Under the pieces are notes generated by a model that was given only the letters and a program-made list of their open reading frames with translations, was not told the DNA's origin and did no database searches. Made by a program: the position numbers and the translations under genes. A stretch of 15,549 nucleotides of DNA from Bacillota bacterium (lineage in GTDB: Bacteria > Bacillota > Clostridia > Lachnospirales > Lachnospiraceae), in assembly GCA_023414985.1 (NCBI GenBank), contig JAEZLY010000304.1, positions 1 through 15,549 on the forward strand. Reading direction: 5' to 3'. Below, piece by piece: positions 1 through 6,774 of the stretch; positions within the stretch are counted from its first letter, which is position 1; the number at the start of each line of letters is the position of its first letter.

Positions 1-69
1 GTCCTCAGCGGAAGCCTCTATCGTAAGCTTTGCCATATTCTTTTCTAATTTCTCTACCTGTACACTCAT
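1..69 (-). CDS. tig: Trigger factor, N-terminal fragment (partial)
   Basis: Only the first 23 codons lie in the window, and the gene runs off the left edge. The peptide begins MSVQVEKLEKNMAKLTIEAS, which I recognise as the usual opening of clostridial trigger factor, the ribosome-bound chaperone and prolyl isomerase that meets nascent chains. The start is ATG at 67-69 with GGAGG at 81-85. An in-frame ATG further upstream (85-87) overlaps that ribosome site and is unlikely. The gene lies downstream of glmM on the same strand but has its own promoter about 155 nt upstream. Identification rests on a short N-terminus, so a different protein cannot be fully excluded. Confidence 0.8.
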   Translation of the reverse strand, partial: MSVQVEKLEKNMAKLTIEASAED

Positions 70-230
70 TGTATCTAATTCCTCCATTATTCTTGGGATC
101 CCCCAGACCGAAAGACAAGGGTTACTCCCTGATTGTTTTGTACGCTACTTTTTGCTATTTATATTGAGTTAAACTTATATATGCAAAAGTACACAGATGT
201 CTTATTTTACAGACATTTTGACAATAGTAT

Positions 231-260
231 ATTATAACATATGATTTCTGTAAATACCAA
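231..260 (-). promoter_or_regulatory. Sigma-A promoter for tig
   Basis: On the minus strand, TTGGTA (255-260) and TATAAT (231-236) are separated by 18 nt. A TG one base upstream of the -10 makes it an extended -10. Transcription would start near 224 and give a leader of about 155 nt before tig. The leader contains short GGG/CCC inverted repeats around 90-130, but I recognise no known riboswitch in it. Confidence 0.65.
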
Positions 261-310
261 TTTTATTTTTAACTGCTTCTTTTTACTAATTGATGAATTA
301 TTTGTCATCA

Positions 311-507
311 ATTATACCATGTGCACAGGCTCCCATGGTATGGCACTTCGTGCCAGGATGTGCACTCACTTCGTTCAGCACTGGTATAATATCTGCCGAT
401 ATTATACCATGTCCGCAGGCTCCCATGGTATGGCACTTCGTGCCAGGATGTGCACTCACTTCGTTCGGCACTGGTATAATATCTGCCGATATTATACCAT
501 GAGCACA
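311..507. repeat. Tandem 90-bp palindromic repeat (two full copies plus partial third)
   Basis: Copies at 311-400 and 401-490 differ at only three positions, and a third copy begins at 491 and fades near 507. Each unit contains several hairpins: ATACCATG/CATGGTAT (314-321 with 334-341), TGGCAC-TTC-GTGCCA (341-355), and outer arms ATTATACCA/TGGTATAAT. At the unit junctions a perfect 12-bp stem forms, TGGTATAATATC with GATATTATACCA around a TGCC loop (382-409 and 472-499). It lies between glmM and tig and overlaps the last codons of glmM. The structure suggests a REP- or MITE-like intergenic element. Because 90 is a multiple of three, long spurious reading frames cross it. Confidence 0.9.
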
Positions 508-1841
508 TGACCCTGCGCTTTCATAACTTCGATTACCCGGTCAACCATCGTCTGACAGATGTCCTGGGTTGCCGCTTCTACCATAACACGAATAACCGGT
601 TCTGTACCGCTTTCCCTTACAAGGATACGTCCGTCATCGCCAAGTTCTTTCTCTATCTCCGCAACAGCTTCCGTGACCTTCTGATCCCCCTTGACAGCCT
701 TCTTGTTATGTACCCTTACATTCTTCATCAGCTGCGGAAAGATGGTAATCTCCTTCAGAAGCTCTGACAGAGGAGCTTTACTCTCCAGCATGACCTCCAT
801 TAATTTTAAGGAAGTCAGTACACCGTCACCGGTGGTGGCATGCTTACTGAAAATAATATGACCGGACTGTTCCCCTCCGATGGAATGGCCGTTGGCCATC
901 ATATTTTCATATACATATTTATCTCCAACTGCTGTCTTTTCATACAGGATGCCTTTGTTATCCAGTGCTTTATATAAGCCAAGATTAGACATGATTGTCG
1001 TGACTACTGTATTATTCTTAAGATCATTGCGTCCCTTCATATATACTCCGCAGAGATACATGATCAAATCTCCGTCTATAATGTGGCCTTTTTCATCCAC
1101 GGCCAGGCACCGATCCGCATCACCGTCATATGCAAACCCGACGTCCAGCTTATTCTCAATAACAAATTTCTGCAGATGCTCAATATGGGTAGAGCCGCAG
1201 TGACGGTTGATATTCGTACCATCCGGTTCACTGTTGATCACAAAGGTCTTTGCTCCAAGTGCATCAAAGACACCCTTTGCTACGGTAGTGGCTGCACCGT
1301 TGGCAAGATCAAGTCCGACCTTTTTATCCGAAAAGGATCTGGTTGCCAGGGAAATCAGATAACCGATATAGCGGTTTCTGCCGATAGCATAGTCTACTGT
1401 TCTTCCGATATTTTCCCGTGTAGCAAAAGGAAGGGTATCCTCCTCGCTGTCGATGTACTGTTCAATCAGCTCCTCCACCTCTGCTTCCAGCTTATAACCG
1501 CTGCCGTTAATCACCTTGATCCCATTATCATAATATGGATTATGGCTTGCAGAGATCATAATACCGCAATCGAAGTCCTCACTTCTTACGACATAGGATA
1601 TGCTTGGCGTCGGTGTAACATGAAGCAGGTACACATCTGCACCGCTTGCCGTCAGCCCGGCCACCAAGGAATACTCAAACATATAACTGGATCTTCTGGT
1701 GTCCTTTCCTATTACAATATTTGCTTTATGCTCTTTTCCATAGTAATACCCCAAAAATCTTCCTACCTTGTAAGCATGCATTACCGTAAGTCCAACATTT
1801 GCTTCTCCCCGAAAGCCGTCCGTTCCAAAATATTTTCCCAT
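492..1841 (-). CDS. glmM: Phosphoglucosamine mutase GlmM
   Basis: 449 aa, the normal family length. It converts glucosamine-6-phosphate to glucosamine-1-phosphate in the cytoplasm, a step toward UDP-GlcNAc for peptidoglycan. The N-terminal FGTDGFRG motif is present. The active-site serine is in ISASHNP (Ser99), the metal-binding loop is DGDADR (239-244), the sugar-binding loop is GGEQSG (322-327), and the phosphate-binding RESGTEP is at 409-415. SASHNP with GGEQSG points to GlmM rather than a general phosphohexomutase. AAAGGA (1850-1855) lies 8 nt before the ATG. The usual clostridial neighbours cdaA and ybbR are not here. The final codons and the TAA stop lie inside the 90-bp repeat, so the last residues (about MV) are repeat-derived. 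Confidence 0.97.
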   Translation of the reverse strand: MGKYFGTDGFRGEANVGLTVMHAYKVGRFLGYYYGKEHKANIVIGKDTRRSSYMFEYSLVAGLTASGADVYLLHVTPTPSISYVVRSEDFDCGIMISASHNPYYDNGIKVINGSGYKLEAEVEELIEQYIDSEEDTLPFATRENIGRTVDYAIGRNRYIGYLISLATRSFSDKKVGLDLANGAATTVAKGVFDALGAKTFVINSEPDGTNINRHCGSTHIEHLQKFVIENKLDVGFAYDGDADRCLAVDEKGHIIDGDLIMYLCGVYMKGRNDLKNNTVVTTIMSNLGLYKALDNKGILYEKTAVGDKYVYENMMANGHSIGGEQSGHIIFSKHATTGDGVLTSLKLMEVMLESKAPLSELLKEITIFPQLMKNVRVHNKKAVKGDQKVTEAVAEIEKELGDDGRILVRESGTEPVIRVMVEAATQDICQTMVDRVIEVMKAQGHVLMV

Positions 1842-1945
1842 GGTATCTATCCTTTCTATTATTATATATAAGTATATGCCTGTCTTGGTTCAGCTCATGT
1901 CCGGACGGCATATTATTCATTTCCCTTTTTTAAGTTCCAGGTACT

Positions 1946-1975
1946 ATTTTAACATAGCACCGGGAATTATGGAAA
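1946..1975 (-). promoter_or_regulatory. Putative glmM promoter
   Basis: On the minus strand, TTTCCA (1970-1975) and TAAAAT (1946-1951) are 18 nt apart, with an upstream TG giving an extended -10. The leader to the glmM ATG would be about 97 nt. The -35 matches consensus at four of six bases. A glmS-type ribozyme would belong to glmS, not glmM, and I see none here. Confidence 0.5.
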
Positions 1976-2011
1976 CTAAAAATTTGCTTAAAATATATTT
2001 CTGAGTGATAA

Positions 2012-2136
2012 AAAGTGTCAGCTAGCTGACACTTTCGCGCCTGAGCGGGTTGCGAAGCAACAACTACCTTGCCGCGAAGTGCGCATCCATAGCGGAGCGT
2101 TTTATGTAATAGGATGCCATTTCCTATTACATAAAA
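2012..2136. repeat. Composite palindromic element between glmM and the SASP gene
   Basis: The left end is a 24-bp perfect palindrome (2012-2035, AAAGTGTCAG stem around CTAG). The middle holds GTTGC-GAA-GCAAC (2049-2061) and a GC-rich core (2068-2099). The right end is a 15-bp perfect stem (2100-2114 with 2122-2136) closing a TGCCATT loop. On the minus strand the core reads GCTCCGCTATGG then ATGCGCACTTCG, which resembles the core of the 90-bp repeats at 328-357. It appears to be a second member of the same class of small intergenic repeat. No gene is visible in 1842-2194. Confidence 0.7.
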
Positions 2137-2175
2137 AATCACCGGCCGGGATATGAATGATATCCCGGCCGGTGA
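2133..2175 (-). terminator. Intrinsic terminator of the SASP gene
   Basis: A perfect 16-bp GC-rich stem (2139-2154 with 2160-2175) closes a 5-nt GAATG loop. On the minus strand it is followed at once by six U residues (2133-2138). It begins 19 bp past the SASP stop codon. This is the clearest terminator in the window and isolates the spore gene from glmM. Confidence 0.92.
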
Positions 2176-2194
2176 ACTTTTACTTACTTCGAAA

Positions 2195-2416
2195 TTACTG
2201 CTGGCCGCCAGACATTGACTGTTCCTGCTGTCTGATCATACGTCTAACCATTTCTCCACCAACAGAACCATTTTGCTTGCTGGTTAAATCGCCGTTATAA
2301 CCTTGTTTTAACGGAACACCGATTTCGTTAGCGATCTCCATTTTAAAACGATCAAGAGCTTCTCTGGCCTGAGGCACTTCTGCTCTGTTTGATCCACTAT
2401 TATTATTACTTGCCAT
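2195..2416 (-). CDS. Alpha/beta-type small acid-soluble spore protein
   Basis: 73 aa from the chosen start. These small proteins coat and protect DNA in the dormant spore and are cleaved at germination by the GPR protease. The sequence shows the family core ALDRFKMEIANEIGVPL, including the EIANE segment where GPR cuts, and the C-terminal NGSVGGEMVRRMI motif. The start MASNNN is preferred: GGAGGTG (2426-2432) lies 9 nt before its ATG, whereas an upstream in-frame ATG overlaps that ribosome site. Expression is expected in the forespore under sigma-G, but I could not find a convincing sigma-G promoter. It has its own strong terminator. The gene marks the organism as a spore former. Confidence 0.96.
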   Translation of the reverse strand: MASNNNSGSNRAEVPQAREALDRFKMEIANEIGVPLKQGYNGDLTSKQNGSVGGEMVRRMIRQQEQSMSGGQQ

Positions 2417-2432
2417 ACTGAAATTCACCTCC

Positions 2433-2906
2433 ATAATTTAATATCAAAGCAATCAAGTACAAAATCAAAAATTGTAGGTTCAGCGGTTACTACATTAAGT
2501 ACGTTACCGCAATTGATTCTGTTTTGTTTGCCTGTAATCATATTGTTAACACCTAAGGGAATTATTATGATGGTAATTATTGTTTGCCCAGCCACATTTA
2601 TATAATTCGACTTTTCTTATGTTTTCTCACGAAAATCTAATAAGAACCCAATCATTTTCTTCCTTATTTCTCCATTAATCTTAAATTACCATAAAATCCC
2701 TTAACATTCCCTAAAGTCTATTGACCCGTAGAGCCACAGTCCTATATAATAGATATACATTCATATAGGACCTATGACCCATTAGTAGTATATTATATAC
2801 AATATAGGTCTTATGGACTACTATTAAGACCATTGTCCCTGCATCCAGATGACCGTTTAGAATGACATCCATTCAAAAATCTTTATTTACAGTATGGTTT
2901 TTAAAC
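2433..2906. other. AT-rich divergent intergenic region with inverted repeats
   Basis: This gap of almost 500 bp separates the divergent SASP and transglutaminase genes and has no supported coding. Near the SASP side, GCGGTTAC (2483-2490) and GTTACCGC (2503-2510) form an inverted repeat with one mismatch. Overlapping inverted repeats crowd 2740-2831. Both downstream genes may be sporulation-controlled, but I could not place sigma-F or sigma-G boxes with confidence. Confidence 0.6.
2740..2831. repeat. Cluster of overlapping inverted repeats
   Basis: TCCTATAT (2740-2747) pairs with ATATAGGA (2763-2770). GACCTAT (2769-2775) pairs with ATAGGTC (2804-2810). TAGTAGT (2783-2789) pairs with ACTACTA (2817-2823). 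GGTCTTA (2807-2813) pairs with TAAGACC (2825-2831). The arms overlap, so the pairings are mutually exclusive in part. It lies 90-180 bp upstream of the transglutaminase-like gene. Confidence 0.6.
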
Positions 2907-2919
2907 GGAGGATAAACAA

Positions 2920-3738
2920 ATGATGAGTATAAAAGGTGCAATCGTTATAGCAACCTGGCTGCTTACTCTCGGTAATACGAATGAGGATATTGCAGCTAAC
3001 AATCATTATGGAAGTAATCTGGAGAAGGTATATAGTTACATCGGTACCGAATTAAAGGAAAGACCTAGCGAGATCACAGTTCAAGTTGACAGCTTTAAAG
3101 CCGCTGATATCCTGAGACTGGTCGGAAGCAACGGGCTTCAAACCTACGAAGCGAATGATGGTATCAATTACGACTATGAATTTTATAACATTACCGGTAT
3201 AAAATATACATCAAAGCAAGTTGTCATGGATAAGAAAACCGTATATCAGGTAACACTTTATCCTTCCTATAGAGAAACGAAGGAACAGACAGATTACGTA
3301 TATCATAAGGTTTACGAAATTCTGAGCTCACACAGCGAATTAAAAAATTATTCCGATGCGCAGAAGTATTCCTGGATCTACGATTATATCATTTCAAATG
3401 TCGCTTATGATTATTCCTTCAATAATCAATCGGCATATGCAGCATTACAAAGCGGAAGTACAATCTGCGGCGGCTATTCCTCATTATTTTATGTTTTTGC
3501 ATCAGAGCTTGGCCTGCCCTGTCGTATTGCTTACGGAACCGCCTCCGGCGTCTATCATGCATGGAACCTCGTTGAGTTGAATAACGAGTGGTATGGTGCA
3601 GATGCAACTATGGGAGACGCACCCGGCAATAGAGATATCTACATACTGTCCTCCGTGAACAGCATTTCTTCCTATGATATTGAAGATGGCTTTTTAACGG
3701 AATTTGATTTGGCTTCTGCTGCTTACTCTGGTAAATAA
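2920..3738 (+). CDS. Transglutaminase-like (papain-fold) protein, probably exported
   Basis: 272 aa. Residues about 3-20 form a short hydrophobic stretch (IKGAIVIATWLLTLG) that could be a weak signal or anchor. The C-terminal half is a transglutaminase-like domain of the bacterial protease/cross-linker superfamily. Cys183 is in STICGGYSSLF, His213 in VYHAWNLVEL, and Asp228 in WYGADAT, the usual Cys-His-Asp triad. Residues about 45-140 match no domain I can name. The start is ATG with GGAGG (2907-2911) 8 nt upstream; a second ATG follows directly. It is divergent from the SASP gene. A role on the spore or cell surface is only inference. Whether it cleaves or cross-links peptides cannot be told from sequence. 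Confidence 0.85.
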   Translation: MMSIKGAIVIATWLLTLGNTNEDIAANNHYGSNLEKVYSYIGTELKERPSEITVQVDSFKAADILRLVGSNGLQTYEANDGINYDYEFYNITGIKYTSKQVVMDKKTVYQVTLYPSYRETKEQTDYVYHKVYEILSSHSELKNYSDAQKYSWIYDYIISNVAYDYSFNNQSAYAALQSGSTICGGYSSLFYVFASELGLPCRIAYGTASGVYHAWNLVELNNEWYGADATMGDAPGNRDIYILSSVNSISSYDIEDGFLTEFDLASAAYSGK

Positions 3739-3781
3739 GACTTTATCCCGGTCTTTTTACAACATGGTATATATCCCTTAA

Positions 3782-3869
3782 GAAACAGCAAGATGGTACA
3801 GATAATATCACTGCTTATCCCCCCTGATCGGCAGCGATAGAAAGAACTTCTGTATTATCCTGCTGTTTC
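3782..3869. other. Long imperfect stem-loop after the transglutaminase gene
   Basis: A 21-nt arm at 3782-3802 pairs with 3849-3869. In RNA there is one A-C mismatch and two G-U pairs. An inner stem CTGC/GCAG lies within the loop, which also carries six C residues. The plus-strand right arm ends GTTTC followed by ATTTT. It could be a terminator for the upstream gene or a structured RNA, and I recognise no named family. Confidence 0.5.
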
Positions 3870-3880
3870 ATTTTATGTCT

Positions 3881-3909
3881 AAAAGCGTTCAGTATATTAG
3901 TGCTTTTTT
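3881..3909 (+). terminator. Weak candidate intrinsic terminator
   Basis: AAAAGC (3881-3886) pairs with GCTTTT (3902-3907) around a 15-nt loop, and the right arm runs into a six-T tract (3904-3909). The stem is short and AT-rich. It may end transcripts from the transglutaminase gene before the ddl promoter. Confidence 0.35.
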
Positions 3910-3942
3910 CCTCTTCTATAGTGCTGATTGAAGGTTACCCGC

Positions 3943-3971
3943 TTTACTTGCACAGAGGTTTGCGTTATACT
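3943..3971 (+). promoter_or_regulatory. Sigma-A promoter for ddl-murF
   Basis: TTTACT (3943-3948) and TATACT (3966-3971) are separated by 17 nt. The transcript would start near 3978, about 35 nt before the ddl ATG. The -10 matches consensus at five of six bases and the -35 at four of six. Confidence 0.6.
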
Positions 3972-4012
3972 GTTAAGGATGAAATTTTAAGGCAGGAAAG
4001 CGAGGAACCATA

Positions 4013-5047
4013 ATGAAAATTGTAGTATTGGCTGGAGGCACCAGTACGGAAAGAGATGTATCCTTATCCACAGGTACGATGATTTATAAAGCATTAAAAA
4101 ACAATGGTCATCAGGTTGTGCTGCTCGATGTTTATCTGGGATATGAAGGTGAACTCTCGGATCCATTTAAAATAGACAGAGATTGGGCCGGAAATATCGG
4201 AGCAATCAAAGAGAACAATCCGGATATCGCTCAGATCAAAGCGATGCGTAAGGATCAATCGGAGAGCTTCTTTGGTCCCGGCGTCATCGACATTTGCCAA
4301 AAAGCTGATATTGTATTCATCGCGCTTCACGGTGAGAACGGCGAGGATGGTAAGATTCAGGCAGCCTTTGATCTGATGGGAATCAAATATACCGGAACTG
4401 ATTATACCAGCAGTGCATTAGCAATGGATAAAGCAATCGCAAAGGAATTATTCGCTTATTATCATATTCCTACTCCGGAAGGAATCCGTGTCAGAAAAGG
4501 GGAAGCCTATCAATGGAATACCTATCCCTGCGTGGTTAAGGTATGTAACGGCGGTTCAAGCGTAGGGGTCTCCATAGCAGACAATACCGAAGAGATGGAA
4601 GCAGCTCTTGCCAATGCATTTATCTACGGAACCGAAGCAGTGATTGAGCAATATATCAAGGGACGTGAGTTCTCGGTGGGCGTCATAGACGGAAAAGCAC
4701 TTCCTGTTATTGAGATTGCTCCCATTACCGGTTTCTATGATTATAAAAATAAATATCAGGCAGGCAGTGCAGTAGAGACCTGTCCTGCGATGCTCAGCGA
4801 AGCGCTTACCTTAAAAATGCAAAAATATGCTGAAGAGGTATTTCTGGCGCTTCGATTAAAAACTTACTCCCGTATGGACTTTATGCTTAATGAAAAGGAT
4901 GAGATGTATTGTCTTGAAGCGAATACCTTACCGGGTATGACTCCCACCTCCCTCCTTCCCCAGGAAGCAAAGGCAATCGGTATTGATTTTCCCTCCCTTT
5001 GTGAGAAGATCATCGAGATATCTCTGGCCAAATATCAGACCAGGTAA
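4013..5047 (+). CDS. ddl: D-alanine--D-alanine ligase
   Basis: 344 aa. It joins two D-alanines using ATP to make the dipeptide that MurF attaches to the peptidoglycan precursor. The N-terminal LAGGTSTERDVS holds the substrate-binding Glu13. HGENGEDG is at 106-113, the ATP-grasp segment KVCNGGSSVG at 176-185, YDYKNKY at 242-248, and the metal and D-Ala site RMDF (287-290) with LEANTLPGMTPTSLLP (301-316). At 344 aa it is longer than DdlB-type enzymes of about 306 aa; extra residues lie around 45-90. GAGGA (4002-4006) precedes the ATG by 6 nt. murF begins 14 nt after the stop, so the two are surely cotranscribed. Confidence 0.97.
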   Translation: MKIVVLAGGTSTERDVSLSTGTMIYKALKNNGHQVVLLDVYLGYEGELSDPFKIDRDWAGNIGAIKENNPDIAQIKAMRKDQSESFFGPGVIDICQKADIVFIALHGENGEDGKIQAAFDLMGIKYTGTDYTSSALAMDKAIAKELFAYYHIPTPEGIRVRKGEAYQWNTYPCVVKVCNGGSSVGVSIADNTEEMEAALANAFIYGTEAVIEQYIKGREFSVGVIDGKALPVIEIAPITGFYDYKNKYQAGSAVETCPAMLSEALTLKMQKYAEEVFLALRLKTYSRMDFMLNEKDEMYCLEANTLPGMTPTSLLPQEAKAIGIDFPSLCEKIIEISLAKYQTR

Positions 5048-5061
5048 TTGGGGGGCAAACC

Positions 5062-6450
5062 ATGAAAAATATGACATTGGAAAATATCACGCAGGTCTGC
5101 AAGGGCAGACTCTGCCTTAACGGTAATGCTCAGAGGGAAGCTGCCGGAGTGGTAATGGACTCCCGTCTGGTGCAAAAAGATTATATCTTTCTGGCTGTCG
5201 TTGGTGAAAGAGTGGACGGGCACAATTTTATTGATGAAGTCTTTGACAAGGGTGCCCTTGCCGTTATCTGCGAGAAGGCTCCCGAGAATCCCAAAGGCTC
5301 CTACATACTCGTAGACAGCAGCCTGCAGGCTCTAAAGGAAATCGCCGCCTGGTACCGGTCCCAGCTGGATGTCAAGGTTGTCGGTATCACCGGAAGCGTC
5401 GGAAAGACCAGCACCAAGGAATTTATCAGCAGCGTACTGGCTCAGAAATATAAAGTATTGAAGACAGAGGGAAACTATAATAACGAGATAGGTCTCCCCC
5501 TTACGATATTAAAAATAAAAGAGGAACATGAGATTGCCGTTCTGGAAATGGGAATCAGTGATTTCGGAGAGATGCACCGTCTTAGCAAGATGGCTCAGCC
5601 GGATATCTGTGTTCTTACCAATATCGGACAATGTCATCTCGAAAATCTTGGTTCCAGGCAGGGCATCCTCAAAGCAAAATCCGAAATCTTTGACTTTATG
5701 AAGGAGGACGGATGGGTCTGTATTAACGGTGAGGATGATATGCTTGCAACCCTGAAGGAAGTGAAAGGCAGATCGCCGGTTCGCTTCGGTATCAGTCCGG
5801 AAAATGATATCTCCGCTTCCGATCTTGTTAACAAAGGCTTATTCGGAAGCAGCTGTACTATTCATATGAATCAGAACCAGCTTTCCTTTCCTGCTGAGAT
5901 ACCGCTTCCGGGCAGCCATATGGTACTAAATGCATTGGCAGCCACGGCAGTAGGAATCCTTCTGGATATGAAACCGGAGCAGATTGCTGAAGGGGTCAAA
6001 GCGGTCAAACCGGTCGGAGGAAGAAGTAATATTATCCGCAGGGAACATCATATCGTGATTGATGACTGCTACAATGCCAATCCGGTATCTATGAAAGCTG
6101 CTCTTGATTTGCTCGGCATGGCGGATACCCGTAAGGTCGCTCTGCTAGGGGATATGGGAGAACTGGGAGCCAAAGAAGCAGTCTTGCATCGCGAGGTAGG
6201 GGTTTATGCCATAAAATCCGGTGTTGATCTTCTGGTCTGTATCGGTAAGTTATCTCTGAATATGTACGAAGGTGCCGAAGCCGCAAGCAAGGAAGAGAAG
6301 GGCTCTCGCGGCAGAAGCCAAAAGATTCTTTATTTTGAGACCAGGGACGAGTTGATTGATGCTCTTCCAGAACTGCTAAAGGAAGACGATACGATACTCG
6401 TCAAGGCTTCCCACTTTATGGGTTTTGAAAATGTCGTCAATGCAATTTAA
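5062..6450 (+). CDS. murF: UDP-MurNAc-tripeptide:D-Ala-D-Ala ligase MurF
   Basis: 462 aa, normal length. It adds D-Ala-D-Ala to UDP-MurNAc-tripeptide, the last cytoplasmic step in making the pentapeptide. The N-terminal substrate domain (about 1-100) contains VVMDSRLV. The P-loop GITGSVGKTST is at 108-118, TEGNYNNEIGLPLT at 135-148, and the KAKSEIF segment holds the expected carbamoylated lysine near 206. The C-terminal ligase-domain motif DDCYNANPVSM is at 334-344, followed by LGDMGELG. YNANP and the TEGNYNNEIGLP segment distinguish it from MurC, D and E. A GGGGGG run before the ATG acts as ribosome site. The stop codon is only 3 bp from a giant-hairpin element. Confidence 0.97.
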   Translation: MKNMTLENITQVCKGRLCLNGNAQREAAGVVMDSRLVQKDYIFLAVVGERVDGHNFIDEVFDKGALAVICEKAPENPKGSYILVDSSLQALKEIAAWYRSQLDVKVVGITGSVGKTSTKEFISSVLAQKYKVLKTEGNYNNEIGLPLTILKIKEEHEIAVLEMGISDFGEMHRLSKMAQPDICVLTNIGQCHLENLGSRQGILKAKSEIFDFMKEDGWVCINGEDDMLATLKEVKGRSPVRFGISPENDISASDLVNKGLFGSSCTIHMNQNQLSFPAEIPLPGSHMVLNALAATAVGILLDMKPEQIAEGVKAVKPVGGRSNIIRREHHIVIDDCYNANPVSMKAALDLLGMADTRKVALLGDMGELGAKEAVLHREVGVYAIKSGVDLLVCIGKLSLNMYEGAEAASKEEKGSRGRSQKILYFETRDELIDALPELLKEDDTILVKASHFMGFENVVNAI

Positions 6451-6453
6451 TCT

Positions 6454-6670
6454 ATAGGGCTGTTGCAGAATTGTAATGCCACGAAAGAGAAAGGACTAGT
6501 TTCCCTCACACACTCGTCGGAAGACATACTACTGAATTTATATGCGACAATCGTACATAAATGTTCGCTTGTCACATACAAATTCAGCAGCAAGTCTTCC
6601 AAAGAGTGCATTATGGGAATACTAGCCCTTTCTCTTTCTGTACCATATTTTATTATGCAACAGCCCCTAT
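6454..6670. mobile_element. MITE-like giant imperfect hairpin (about 217 bp)
   Basis: Almost the whole element is one inverted repeat centred near 6560. The ends are ATAGGGCTGTTGCA (6454-6467) and TGCAACAGCCCCTAT (6656-6670), and the arms share blocks such as AGAAAGGNCTAGT, GAAGAC and CTGAATTT. The GGGCTGTTGCA end resembles terminal repeats of clostridial insertion sequences (IS1182- or IS6-like; from memory, not checked). It encodes no transposase, so it would need one in trans. No target duplication is clear beyond a possible TA. It sits 3 bp after murF and about 100 bp before the symporter. Reading frames on both strands give similar peptides because of the symmetry and are not taken as genes. 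Confidence 0.82.
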
Positions 6671-6774
6671 TAACAATCTCACCATGCCTCAGTTTCTTTT
6701 CCAACAAGGTTTTATACTACCATGTGGCTTTTTCACATATACATATAGAAATCGATGCAGGGATTGGACTTTAA

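Noticed and set aside
110..225. Possible riboswitch in the tig leader
   Set aside because: Only short GGG/CCC inverted repeats and an AT-rich hairpin are visible; they match no class I can recognise.
311..500. Possible CRISPR array
   Set aside because: The units are contiguous 90-bp tandem copies with internal hairpins, without unique spacers, and there are no cas genes.
241..510. Plus-strand frame of 89 codons with internal duplicated peptide
   Set aside because: It is the translation of the 90-bp tandem repeat; similar open frames occur in other frames and on the opposite strand, and no ribosome site precedes it.
1083..1871. 262-codon plus-strand frame
   Set aside because: It is antisense to glmM, which has complete catalytic motifs and a good ribosome site.
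6447..6774. Two short reading frames on opposite strands (86 and 103 codons)
   Set aside because: They arise from the inverted symmetry of the MITE-like element and encode mirror-related peptides; neither resembles a known protein.
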